Shown here: piece by piece, positions 7,286-14,465 of the stretch
Position numbering within the stretch: position 1 is the first letter of the stretch
Layout of the letters: every line of letters begins with the position of its first letter
Virus record (IMG/VR): IMGVR_UViG_3300043399_001247
Coordinates: 1 to 50,703 of that record
Length of the DNA: 50,703 nucleotides
Source: a virus
Strand: one strand, 5' to 3'
Translations under genes and position numbers: made by a program
Notes under the pieces: generated by a model
The model's input: only the letters and a program-made list of their open reading frames with translations
Databases searched by the model: none
Told to the model about the DNA's origin: nothing

Positions 7286-8751
7286 AAACCTCAGGCATGA
7301 AGCACCAGCTGGAAGCCGTGCAACGCATGGTCGGGCGGCGCACGTACGCGCTGTTCATGGAGCAGGGCACGGGCAAGACCTGGACCTTGCTCGCCGACTT
7401 GGAGCGCTTGTACGCCAAGGGCACCATCGACGCTGCGCTGGTCGTCGCCCCCAACGGGGTGCACCTCAACTGGGTCAACCGCGAGATCCCCACGCACATG
7501 GAAGGCGAAATTGTCGCCCGCGCATGGCGCTCCGGGGCCGGGGTGCGTTACCGCAAGCACCTGGAACAGATCATGCAGCCGCGCGCCGAGGGGTTCCCGG
7601 TGCCGCTGCGGATCCTGGCCGTGAACATTGACGCGCTGGTGACCAAGGCGGGGTACGAGTTTTGCGAGCGGTTCCTGAACGCGACCAAGGCGCTCATCAT
7701 CGTGGACGAGAGCGGCCGCATCAAGAACCCCGACGCCGGGCGCACCAAGGCGCTGATGAAGTTGCGCAAGAAGGCGCTGGGCGCACGGATCGCGACCGGC
7801 ACCCCGATCACCAAGGCTCCGACCGACGTGTTCGCGCAGCTGGAGTTCCTGGAAAGTGGCTTGTTGGGCACGACCAGCTACCGCGCGTTCGTGGCCGAAT
7901 ATTCCGACGTGTTGCCCGCCAGCCACCCGCTGATGCAAAACATGATCCGCCGCAACCCGCGCGCGGCGTTCGCCCAGATTGTCGCCAAGAACCCCGACGG
8001 CTCGCCGCGCTACCGCAACCTCGACAAGCTGCAAAAGCTCCTCGAGCCGCACTCGTTCCGGGTGCTGAAGAAGGACTGCCTGGACCTGCCCGAGAAGATC
8101 TACAAGGTGTTGCCCTTCGAGCTCGAGCCCGCTCAGCAGCGCGCGTACGAGAAGATGGAGGAGGAGCAGCGCATCGAGCTCGACGACCGCACCGAGCTGC
8201 CGGTGAGCGAGCTGGCCGCGCTGGTGAAGTTGCAACAGATCACGAGCGGCTTCGTCAACCTGCCCGGCGGCGCGGGCGTCCGATACGTGAGCGAGGACAA
8301 CCCCCGGCTCAAGGCGCTCATGGACGCGGTGCAGGACGTGGACGGCAAGTTCGTCGTCTGGGCCCGGTTCACCGAAGAGATCGCGGCGATCCAGGAGGCG
8401 ATGCAAAAGGCGGAGATACGCGCCGTGAGCTACTACGGGGCCACGAGCCGCGACGACCGGGAGGCCGCCGTGGACGGGTTCCAGAACGACCCCGAGATCC
8501 GCTGCTTCATCGGCAACGCACAGGCCGCAGGCATCGGGCTGACCCTGACGGCGGGCGAGACCGTGTTCTACTACAGCAACTCCTTCGACCTGGACCACCG
8601 CCTGCAGTCCGAAGACCGCTGCCACCGCATCGGCACGCGCAACAACGTGGTGTACATCGACTTGGTCGCCGAAGGCACCGTGGACGAGAAGATCGCCCGC
8701 AATCTGCGGCGCAAGAAGAACGTGGCCGCACTGGTGCTGGGCGACGCCTAG
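7282..8751 (+). CDS. SNF2-type superfamily 2 DNA helicase/translocase
   Basis: 489 residues. Motif I is EQGTGKT with Lys32, motif II is VDESG near residue 142 (followed by RIKN, typical of SNF2 proteins), motif III region is ATGTPITK, and motif VI is SEDRCHRIGTRN near 443-453. It therefore has the two RecA-like halves of an ATP-driven DNA translocase. In phages such proteins serve replication restart or recombination. The GTG at 7282 overlaps the previous stop; an ATG at 7297 is an alternative start that would remove five residues. It closes the block exonuclease, polymerase, nuclease, helicase. Confidence 0.9.
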   Translation: MKTSGMKHQLEAVQRMVGRRTYALFMEQGTGKTWTLLADLERLYAKGTIDAALVVAPNGVHLNWVNREIPTHMEGEIVARAWRSGAGVRYRKHLEQIMQPRAEGFPVPLRILAVNIDALVTKAGYEFCERFLNATKALIIVDESGRIKNPDAGRTKALMKLRKKALGARIATGTPITKAPTDVFAQLEFLESGLLGTTSYRAFVAEYSDVLPASHPLMQNMIRRNPRAAFAQIVAKNPDGSPRYRNLDKLQKLLEPHSFRVLKKDCLDLPEKIYKVLPFELEPAQQRAYEKMEEEQRIELDDRTELPVSELAALVKLQQITSGFVNLPGGAGVRYVSEDNPRLKALMDAVQDVDGKFVVWARFTEEIAAIQEAMQKAEIRAVSYYGATSRDDREAAVDGFQNDPEIRCFIGNAQAAGIGLTLTAGETVFYYSNSFDLDHRLQSEDRCHRIGTRNNVVYIDLVAEGTVDEKIARNLRRKKNVAALVLGDA

Positions 8752-8804
8752 CGCGGCGACGAGGGATAATAGGCTGCAGAACGCTCAGAAAGGAAACAGG
8801 AGAG
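8752..8804 (+). promoter_or_regulatory. Possible promoter-like motif upstream of 8805 gene
   Basis: A 53-bp gap with GGATAATAGGCT at 8764-8775. A near copy, GGCATAATAGCCT, lies at 10629-10641, also shortly before a gene start. GATAAT fits a -10 hexamer, but no -35 hexamer is visible 16-18 bp upstream. AGGAAACAGGAGAG before the ATG is a strong ribosome site. Confidence 0.35.
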
Positions 8805-9140
8805 ATGCCCAAAGTTTACGCCCCACAGGTGCCTTCGAAGTACGACCCCGCCACGCGGCTGTGGGTTCCTTCGATCAACCTCGACCCCGCCAAGCAGTTC
8901 GGCGACCTTGTCGTCATGCTGCCCCCGAACGCCAACCGGCTCCACATCAACCCGCTCGTCGTCGCGTTGCGCGAACAGATGAAGGACTTCGGCCCCGAGG
9001 ACCACGTTGTGGCCGTGGGCGACCCGTCGCTGATCGCGGTGGCCGCGTGCATCGCCGCCAAGAAGACCGGCGGCATCTTGCGCATCCTGAAGTGGGACCG
9101 GCAAAGCAGCTCGTACATCTCCGTGGAGGCGCAGGTATGA
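8805..9140 (+). CDS. Conserved hypothetical phage early protein
   Basis: 111 residues from ATG 8805, with AGGAGAG just upstream. The middle part (PPNANRLHINPLVVALREQM then DHVVAVGDPSLIAVAACIAAKKTGGILRILKWD) is an alternating helix/strand pattern that recalls small phage proteins beside the replication genes, with a VGDP loop. No catalytic motif is recognised. It overlaps the next gene by 4 bp. The function is unknown; the neighbours suggest a role in DNA metabolism. Confidence 0.65.
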   Translation: MPKVYAPQVPSKYDPATRLWVPSINLDPAKQFGDLVVMLPPNANRLHINPLVVALREQMKDFGPEDHVVAVGDPSLIAVAACIAAKKTGGILRILKWDRQSSSYISVEAQV

Positions 9141-9682
9141 TCGATTTCGAAGCAGACGCCGCAGGGCAGCAAGAGCCCGCAACGCTGGAGCGGGCGGTGA
9201 AGATGGCTGAGCTGTTGGTGCAGTTGCGCGGCAACGTGGACACCTTGGAAAAGCAGCTCGCCGTCGCCAAGGCTGACGTGCGGCGCGTGGAGCAGGAAGA
9301 TCTTCCTGAGCTGATGGCCGAGCTGGGCCTGGAGACCTTCCGGCTCAAGTCGGGCGAGCTGATCGAGGTGAAGCAGGAAGTGAACTGCGCCATCACCGAA
9401 GAAAAGCGCGCCGCCGCGCACGCGTGGCTCACCGAGCACGGGTTCGGCGGCCTGATCAAGACAGAGGTCGTCGTCACGTTCGGTCGTGGCGAGCACACCG
9501 AGGCTGAAGAATTCGTGCATGAAGTTGAAGAGCAAGGCAAGGCTCCGATTCTGCAGGAGCGTGTGCACCCCAGCACGCTCAAGAGCTTCATCAAGGAACA
9601 GATGGCCGCTGGGAAGCCTGTGCCGTTCGACCTGTTCGGCGTGTTCCCCTACAACAAGGTTCAGATCTCGCTCAAAAAGTGA
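9137..9682 (+). CDS. Coiled-coil phage early protein
   Basis: 181 residues. Residues 16-60 form a strongly charged heptad region (ERAVKMAELLVQLRGNVDTL and on), followed by LMAELGLETFRLKSGELIEVK, a small beta element and a C-terminal HPSTLKSFIKEQMAAGKPVPFDLFGVFPYNKVQI tail. Proteins with this layout are common in phage replication clusters, often next to the kind of protein encoded at 9744, but their function is not established. ATG 9137 overlaps the upstream stop. Confidence 0.65.
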   Translation: MIDFEADAAGQQEPATLERAVKMAELLVQLRGNVDTLEKQLAVAKADVRRVEQEDLPELMAELGLETFRLKSGELIEVKQEVNCAITEEKRAAAHAWLTEHGFGGLIKTEVVVTFGRGEHTEAEEFVHEVEEQGKAPILQERVHPSTLKSFIKEQMAAGKPVPFDLFGVFPYNKVQISLKK

Positions 9683-9694
9683 GCGGAACGCTCT

Positions 9695-9720
9695 GCCGCG
9701 CGGCGTTTTCTGTGCGCGGC
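9695..9720 (+). terminator. Hairpin in the gap before the 9744 gene
   Basis: GCCGCGC at 9695-9701 pairs perfectly with GCGCGGC at 9714-9720 around a 12-nt loop containing TTTT. No U-run follows, so it may be an attenuator, an RNA processing site or an mRNA-stabilising hairpin rather than a classic terminator. Confidence 0.45.
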
Positions 9721-9743
9721 AAATTGACTAGAAAGTGTGAATC

Positions 9744-10577
9744 ATGAGCGAGAAAGAAGTAGCCGTGGTTGAAGAGAAGACCACCGCGCTGGCCCCCAGC
9801 GGGCTGATGGACTTTGCCGCCGACGCGGGCGCGGGCATGGAAGGTGCCGGGCAGGAATCGTTCGCGATCCCGTTCCTGAGCGTGCTGCAAAAGGGCTCGC
9901 CGCAGGTGGACGAAGCCTCTGGCGCGGCGATCGAAGGTGCCAAGGCGGGCATGCTGTTCGAAAACGTCACCGGGCGCATGTTCCCGGGCAAAGAGGGCGT
10001 GCTGATCGTGCCGTGCTCCTATCGCCGCGAGTTCCTGCGCTGGGGTGCCCGCGACAACGGCGGCGGCTTCAAGGGCGCGTTCACCGCTGAGGAAGTGGCC
10101 GAGATGCGCAACAAGGGGCAGATCGTTGAGTTGGAAGGCAAGCTCTACGCCCCCGAGCCGGACGGCTCCGTCAACGAAAAGAAGAGCGACCGCTTCAACG
10201 ACACGCGCAACCACTACGTGCTGATCCTGGACGAGAAGACGGGCGCTTGGGCCGAGGCGCTGCTCTCGCTCACCAGCACCCAGATCAAGAAGTCCAAGGC
10301 GCTCATGTCCGCGCTCGCCGCTGTGAAGCTCAAGAACGCGGCGGGCCAGATGTTCACGCCGCCGACTTTCGCCAACGTTGTGCGCGTGACGACCACGCCT
10401 GAGTCGAACGACAAGGGCACTTGGTTCGGCGTCAAGTTCGAGCTCGCCGGTCAGGTCGACCGCACCGAGGTCTATGCGGCCGCCAAGGCGTTCCACGCCA
10501 ACATCGCCAAAGGCGGCGTCCAAGTGAAGTACGAGGACAACGTCGACGACGCCCCCACCGAAGCCGCCGGTTTCTGA
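9744..10577 (+). CDS. Conserved phage replication-cluster protein (possible ssDNA-binding)
   Basis: 277 residues. The N-terminal 30 residues are flexible, then comes FAIPFLSVLQKGSPQVDE, a block seen in a family of phage proteins encoded with polymerase and helicase genes. The middle carries RREFLRWGARDNGGG and DTRNHYVLIL, and residues 180-215 contain STQIKKSKALMSALAAV. The acidic tail (YEDNVDDAPTEAAGF) is like that of many single-stranded DNA-binding proteins. A ssDNA-binding or recombination-mediator role is my inference; I see no decisive motif. It has its own leader with a hairpin and is followed by another strong hairpin, so it may be a separately controlled transcript. Confidence 0.6.
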   Translation: MSEKEVAVVEEKTTALAPSGLMDFAADAGAGMEGAGQESFAIPFLSVLQKGSPQVDEASGAAIEGAKAGMLFENVTGRMFPGKEGVLIVPCSYRREFLRWGARDNGGGFKGAFTAEEVAEMRNKGQIVELEGKLYAPEPDGSVNEKKSDRFNDTRNHYVLILDEKTGAWAEALLSLTSTQIKKSKALMSALAAVKLKNAAGQMFTPPTFANVVRVTTTPESNDKGTWFGVKFELAGQVDRTEVYAAAKAFHANIAKGGVQVKYEDNVDDAPTEAAGF

Positions 10578-10584
10578 CGCGGTT

Positions 10585-10619
10585 GCCGGGGCGCGAGGGT
10601 TTTCCCTGAGCGCCCCGGC
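10585..10619 (+). terminator. Strong 14-bp hairpin after the 9744 gene
   Basis: GCCGGGGCGC at 10585-10594 pairs perfectly with GCGCCCCGGC at 10610-10619. Inside it AGGG (10596-10599) pairs with CCCT (10604-10607) around a TTTT loop. It lies just after the stop codon at 10575-10577. No U-run follows, so termination may be partial. Confidence 0.6.
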
Positions 10620-10628
10620 TCAGATCCA

Positions 10629-10657
10629 GGCATAATAGCCTCACCGCACATTTGCGG
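10629..10657 (+). promoter_or_regulatory. ATAATAG motif and leader hairpin before the 10680 gene
   Basis: GGCATAATAGCCT at 10629-10641 resembles the motif at 8764-8775 and contains a CATAAT -10-like hexamer. No good -35 is visible. It is followed by a small hairpin CCGCA-catt-TGCGG at 10644-10657 and an AAAGGA ribosome site before ATG 10680. Confidence 0.35.
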
Positions 10658-10679
10658 CATAACTTAGAAAGGAACAATC

Positions 10680-11438
10680 ATGACCGAATCAACACGCGAA
10701 CGCATCCGTTGGAACGCCGCAGAGCGGGACGCCGTGATGGCCGAGATCACTCGCCTCGTCGCAGGCGGCGCGCAGGGCTGGTCCACGCAATTCCTGCTGT
10801 CCACAGCCCAAGAGGTGCTGCCAATGCACCGCCGCCGCATCATGCAAGGGGCCGCCGTCACCAACTTGAAGCCGCTAGTGCAAGCGGCTCGGGAGGCGGC
10901 CAAGAACCAACCGAAGCCTCAACCCCAGGCAACCCCTCAGCCAGAGGCTGCCGCGCCCAACCCGGCCACGCCTATTGAAGCCCTGATGGCAGAGATCGTC
11001 GACCGGGTGGCCGAGCGGGTGGCCAACTTGGTTCTCGACCGGATTGCGGACGTGCTGGCGCCGCCGGTTCAGTTCACGCCGGAGCTCGCGGCTGAGCAGG
11101 CTTGCTTGACCTGGAAGGCCGCGACGGAGCGCGCCCGGCGGCCCGGGGTGCTGATTGTCGGCTTGCTCGGGGCGCAACGCACGACCGTGAAGTCGCTGTT
11201 CCCGCATCTGGACATAACGACCCTCACGGCGGACGAAGCTGTTTCTCGCCCCGCCATCCGCCGTGCGCACACCGTCTTGATGACCAAGTTCATAAACCAC
11301 TCGGTGCAAGAAAAATACCGCAAGGCCGACAATCTGTTGTATTGCAACGGCGGCGTCACCGACCTGATCGCCACGCTCAACACGATCGCCGCCCAACCCG
11401 CCACTCAGAAGAACGACCATGCAGCACTGGATCATTGA
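10680..11438 (+). CDS. Hypothetical protein with possible DUF2325-like C-terminal domain
   Basis: 252 residues in three parts. Residues 1-70 form a charged helical domain (RIRWNAAERDAVMAEITRLV) that could bind DNA. Residues 75-100 are a Pro/Gln/Ala linker. The C-terminal 110 residues run RPGVLIVGLLGAQRTTVKSL, then a Ser/Arg-rich segment, and end in YRKADNLLYCNGGVTDLIA. This last order of strand, switch loop and strand resembles DUF2325-type small Rossmann-like domains, but the match is weak. The N-terminal homeodomain-like look suggests a regulator. It overlaps the next gene by 20 bp. Confidence 0.55.
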   Translation: MTESTRERIRWNAAERDAVMAEITRLVAGGAQGWSTQFLLSTAQEVLPMHRRRIMQGAAVTNLKPLVQAAREAAKNQPKPQPQATPQPEAAAPNPATPIEALMAEIVDRVAERVANLVLDRIADVLAPPVQFTPELAAEQACLTWKAATERARRPGVLIVGLLGAQRTTVKSLFPHLDITTLTADEAVSRPAIRRAHTVLMTKFINHSVQEKYRKADNLLYCNGGVTDLIATLNTIAAQPATQKNDHAALDH

Positions 11439-11613
11439 GCTTTTCCGCAAGCCGAGCGCCGAGGTCTTGGCGCAGCGGGAGCTGGAAGACGCGCAACGCA
11501 ACTTGCTGGAATGCCAGCGGATGCGCGATTACTACGAAAATATGGTCAACTTCAACTCTGTCCGGATCAAGCAAACCCGCGCCATGCTGCGCGGCTGTGC
11601 CGACAAGCAATGA
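11419..11613 (+). CDS. Small coiled-coil hypothetical protein
   Basis: 64 residues. After a short hydrophobic start (MQHWIIELF) the rest is a single charged helix (AQRELEDAQRNLLECQRMRDY), probably a coiled coil. It overlaps both the preceding gene and, by 4 bp, the next. No family is recognised; the gene chain supports it as real. Confidence 0.55.
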   Translation: MQHWIIELFRKPSAEVLAQRELEDAQRNLLECQRMRDYYENMVNFNSVRIKQTRAMLRGCADKQ

Positions 11614-11816
11614 CCGACCAAATTCGCCCCTCCGACGACCGCGCCGCGATGGTGGACAGCGGGTATTTCTGGCGCAAGATCGACGCGAGCACGCCGACAG
11701 GGGTGAAGATCCAACTCGTCAACCGCGCCGCCGGAGTGGCCGTCTATGGCACGCTCGGCGGCCGCGAGCGCTTTTTCACGCACTGGGCTCCGCTGCCCAA
11801 GTTCCCCGAAGAGTGA
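11610..11816 (+). CDS. Small hypothetical phage protein
   Basis: 68 residues, ATG 11610 in ATGA overlap with the previous stop. It is mainly beta: VDSGYFWRKI, GVKIQLVNRAAGVAVYGTL and RERFFTHWAPLPKF suggest a small barrel or SH3-like fold. The function is unknown. The stop overlaps the next ATG by one base. Confidence 0.55.
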   Translation: MTDQIRPSDDRAAMVDSGYFWRKIDASTPTGVKIQLVNRAAGVAVYGTLGGRERFFTHWAPLPKFPEE

Positions 11817-12217
11817 TGTACCACAAGCACGTCAAGAAGAGCGTCGCGCTCAACCCGGTCGCGCGGGCCGTGGCGCGCAAGGCGCTGCAAGAAGCGATCA
11901 CAACGCGCAAGATCGAGCTTTACATGATGAGCGCGGGCGATCCCTGCGAGGACGTGTGTGCGCGCATCGGGTTCACGCTCTCCGTGATCGCGGCAGCCGC
12001 GCAGCGAGATCCCAAGGTCGGCGAAGACGACCCCCGGGTGCGGATCTTGCGCGGGGCGATTTCGGCTTGCGTGCAGATGGCCGACGCGGACAAATACGAA
12101 ACCACCAACACCGTGGCGCTGGACCGGGCGCTGGACTTGGCCGTCGAGCTCAACGGGGTCGTCGATCCAGCGCTGATGAACCAGGTGTTCAACGAGTTCA
12201 CTCGAGCTGGCGCCTGA
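11816..12217 (+). CDS. Helical hypothetical phage protein
   Basis: 133 residues, starting at ATG 11816 directly on the previous TGA. It is mostly helical: a basic N terminus (MYHKHVKKSVALNPVARAVARK), a middle with two Cys (DPCEDVCARIGFTLSVIAAAA) and a long C-terminal helix. I do not recognise the family. Its Cys pair is too lightly conserved to call metal binding. It overlaps the next start by one base. Confidence 0.55.
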   Translation: MYHKHVKKSVALNPVARAVARKALQEAITTRKIELYMMSAGDPCEDVCARIGFTLSVIAAAAQRDPKVGEDDPRVRILRGAISACVQMADADKYETTNTVALDRALDLAVELNGVVDPALMNQVFNEFTRAGA

Positions 12218-12414
12218 TGCCGTGGGCTTACATCCTCAGCCTTTTGGGCCCCGGCATGCATTGGGGCCGCACGCAAGAAGAGTTGCTCGCGGCGATTGAC
12301 CGCGCTCGCCGCGAAGGGCAACCCGCAGCCGCAGAACACATCGAGATAATGCTCGACTTGCGCAATGTCGTGCGCATGGACAAGCCTCTCAAGAAAGAAG
12401 CCCCGGAAGCGTGA
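12217..12414 (+). CDS. Last gene of the rightward early operon, hypothetical
   Basis: 65 residues from ATG 12217. The N terminus is hydrophobic (MPWAYILSLLGPGMHWG) and the remainder a charged helix (EELLAAIDRARREGQPAAAEH), ending with a basic tail. It may be weakly membrane associated, but the hydrophobic part is too short for certainty. The stop codon lies inside the terminator hairpin that ends this operon. Confidence 0.55.
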   Translation: MPWAYILSLLGPGMHWGRTQEELLAAIDRARREGQPAAAEHIEIMLDLRNVVRMDKPLKKEAPEA

Positions 12415-12425
12415 GCCTCCGGGGC
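12391..12425 (-). terminator. Bidirectional-type hairpin between converging operons
   Basis: GCCCCGGA at 12400-12407 pairs perfectly with TCCGGGGC at 12418-12425 around a 10-nt loop. Read leftward the stem is followed by TTCTTTCTT, a T-rich run, so it works best as an intrinsic terminator for the long leftward virion operon. It lies 31 bp beyond the stop of the last leftward gene (12456). For the rightward operon the same stem lacks a T-run. Confidence 0.7.
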
Positions 12426-12455
12426 AAAGCGGTGGTGGTCACCGAGGAGAATCGG

Positions 12456-14465
12456 TTACCTTTGGGGTTGCTGCGGCTCTTCTTCTAGCTCCTTCAACCC
12501 GGGAGCGCTGGGTGCCAGGCGGCGGATGGTTGCGTCCACATCCTCCTCTTCTTCGACGCTGGGAGCGGGCGCGCCAGATTCCGGCTGCGGCCACAAGCTG
12601 GTGGTGATGCCGGTGGTGGCGCCCGCTTCCGCCGCACCCGCGCGCAGCGCCTTGGGGGCCAAGTCGGCGGTGCGTTGTTCGAGCATGCGCACAACAGTGG
12701 CGACCTCGCCCGGGTCGCTGGACATCAGCATGTCGGCCAGACGGTCGGCCGTCTCGTCGTTGATCTTGCTGGCCCGCACGAACCGCGAGACCATGGAGAG
12801 CAACGACCCCTTGAAGCCGCCGGTGAGGCCGCTGGCGACGGCTTCGCCCACGCCGCTGTCTTCGTCGAGCGTTTGTTGGATCTGCAAAGTCTTGGCCGTG
12901 CTGGAGCCGCGCAAGATTTCTTGTGCTTCGCGGACGAGTTGCGCTTCTCGCTCCAGCGCAGAGCGGAAGAGCTTGAACTGCGCGGGGCTGTCGAAGAGGG
13001 GTTGCAACTTGGCGATCATCTCCGGCGACCCCACCAAGCGCTGCGCCGCATTGATGTTGTTGGTCGGGCCCATCACGCGCGAATAAATGTCGCGCGCCAC
13101 GCCCGTGCGGAACGCGTCTTTTTCCGCCGGGGTCATCTTGGCGACCATCTTGATGACCTGCTCGTGGTCGAGCTTGCCGAAGTCGTTCATGCCCGCGCGC
13201 AGGGCGTCGATCACCTCGATGTCGCCTGCGTAGGTTTGCCGCGCGGCCTGGTAGGCTGGGACATTCTCGTCGATCGCGTTCACGAACTCACGGCGCAAGT
13301 CGCGCAGCGCGGCGGCGTCGGGGATGCGCATGCCTTTGCCGTCGAAGCCGGAGCGGATGGTTTGGTCGATGCCGCGCTTGATGTAATCCAGCGTGCGCAC
13401 GTCCGGCAGCCGCACCAACTCGAGAATCTCGTTGCCCGCCTCGTCCATGCGGCCGGAGGGCTTGTAGATCTCGGGGAGGTCGAAGCGCTTGGTGTCCTCG
13501 CCCCGGAGCTTTGCGGCGAGCTTTTCTGTTTCAGCGATCTCGCGCGCCTTGCGGAAGAAGCCCTGGAACTCGGGGTGTTGCAGCACGGTCGCGATGCGCG
13601 GATCGTCCACATCGCCGAACGCATAGGCGTCGTCGTAGAGTGTGCGAGCGTTCTCGCGCAGCTCCTTGACCAAGGCCTCCTCGTCGTTGTAGAAGTCGCC
13701 CGCGCGCAGGTCGGTCTTGGCCCGTTGATACACGCGCTCGCGAGACCCAGCGCCTTGTTCGCCGATCTTCTTCTCGATCTTGCGCGCGCCGCGTCCGGTG
13801 CGTTGCGCCACCCCACGAGCCAGGTCCACGAGCATGGGGTCCACGTTGGCCGCGACAGAAGGCACGCCCATGGCCCGATCGCGCGCCGTGGCAGCAGCGA
13901 TGTCTTGCGGCTTCATGTCGGCCTCGGCCAAGGCGCGGTTGAGCTTGTCCGCTGCGCGCTCGCCCGCTCGCCCGGCTGTCGGGGCCAACTTGTCGCGCAA
14001 CCACTGAGCGCCCGCCGTACCAGCGCGGATCGCTGCCGGGGTAGCTACCCCCACCCCGCCGCCAATAATCGCGCCGCTGGTCGCTCCGCTCAGACGGCGG
14101 CCCTCCTCCGCACTGCCCGCGCCGCTGACGGCACCGGTCGCCGCGCCCAACGCGCCCATGCGTGCGAGAGCGCTCGCCGTGCTGCGGCCCAACTGCGCGG
14201 CCCCTGCGGCCTGACCGCCCGGCACCAACATCATTGCTACGCCCGGGATCATGCCGCCCGCCAGCTCAGACGCGCCTGCGGTGAAAGGGTTCTCTTCAGC
14301 GAACGCGCCCTGCTCTTGGCGAATTTGCTTGACGAGCGCGTCATATTCGCCTTGACCGAGCTTGGAGCGGAGCCAAGCTTCAGCCTCGTCGCCCCAGCCC
14401 ATGCCGAGGCCTTGCCCGAGCACGGCGCGAGTGACGCCCCGGCCGAAGTTGGGTTTGGTCGCCAT
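12456..14465 (-). CDS. Large putative internal virion/ejection protein
   Basis: 669 residues. Residues 50-150 are Gly/Ala rich with hydrophobic stretches (GGMIPGVAMMLVPGGQAAGAA; GAIIGGGVGVATPAAIRAG) that could insert into membranes, the rest is long charged helix, and the tail is acidic and Pro/Gln rich. This layout is common for podovirus internal virion proteins that are injected with the DNA, and the gene stands last in the virion operon, as they often do. No lytic transglycosylase motif is seen. It overlaps the upstream gene by one base (TAATG). The role is inferred from composition and place. Confidence 0.6.
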   Translation of the reverse strand: MATKPNFGRGVTRAVLGQGLGMGWGDEAEAWLRSKLGQGEYDALVKQIRQEQGAFAEENPFTAGASELAGGMIPGVAMMLVPGGQAAGAAQLGRSTASALARMGALGAATGAVSGAGSAEEGRRLSGATSGAIIGGGVGVATPAAIRAGTAGAQWLRDKLAPTAGRAGERAADKLNRALAEADMKPQDIAAATARDRAMGVPSVAANVDPMLVDLARGVAQRTGRGARKIEKKIGEQGAGSRERVYQRAKTDLRAGDFYNDEEALVKELRENARTLYDDAYAFGDVDDPRIATVLQHPEFQGFFRKAREIAETEKLAAKLRGEDTKRFDLPEIYKPSGRMDEAGNEILELVRLPDVRTLDYIKRGIDQTIRSGFDGKGMRIPDAAALRDLRREFVNAIDENVPAYQAARQTYAGDIEVIDALRAGMNDFGKLDHEQVIKMVAKMTPAEKDAFRTGVARDIYSRVMGPTNNINAAQRLVGSPEMIAKLQPLFDSPAQFKLFRSALEREAQLVREAQEILRGSSTAKTLQIQQTLDEDSGVGEAVASGLTGGFKGSLLSMVSRFVRASKINDETADRLADMLMSSDPGEVATVVRMLEQRTADLAPKALRAGAAEAGATTGITTSLWPQPESGAPAPSVEEEEDVDATIRRLAPSAPGLKELEEEPQQPQR

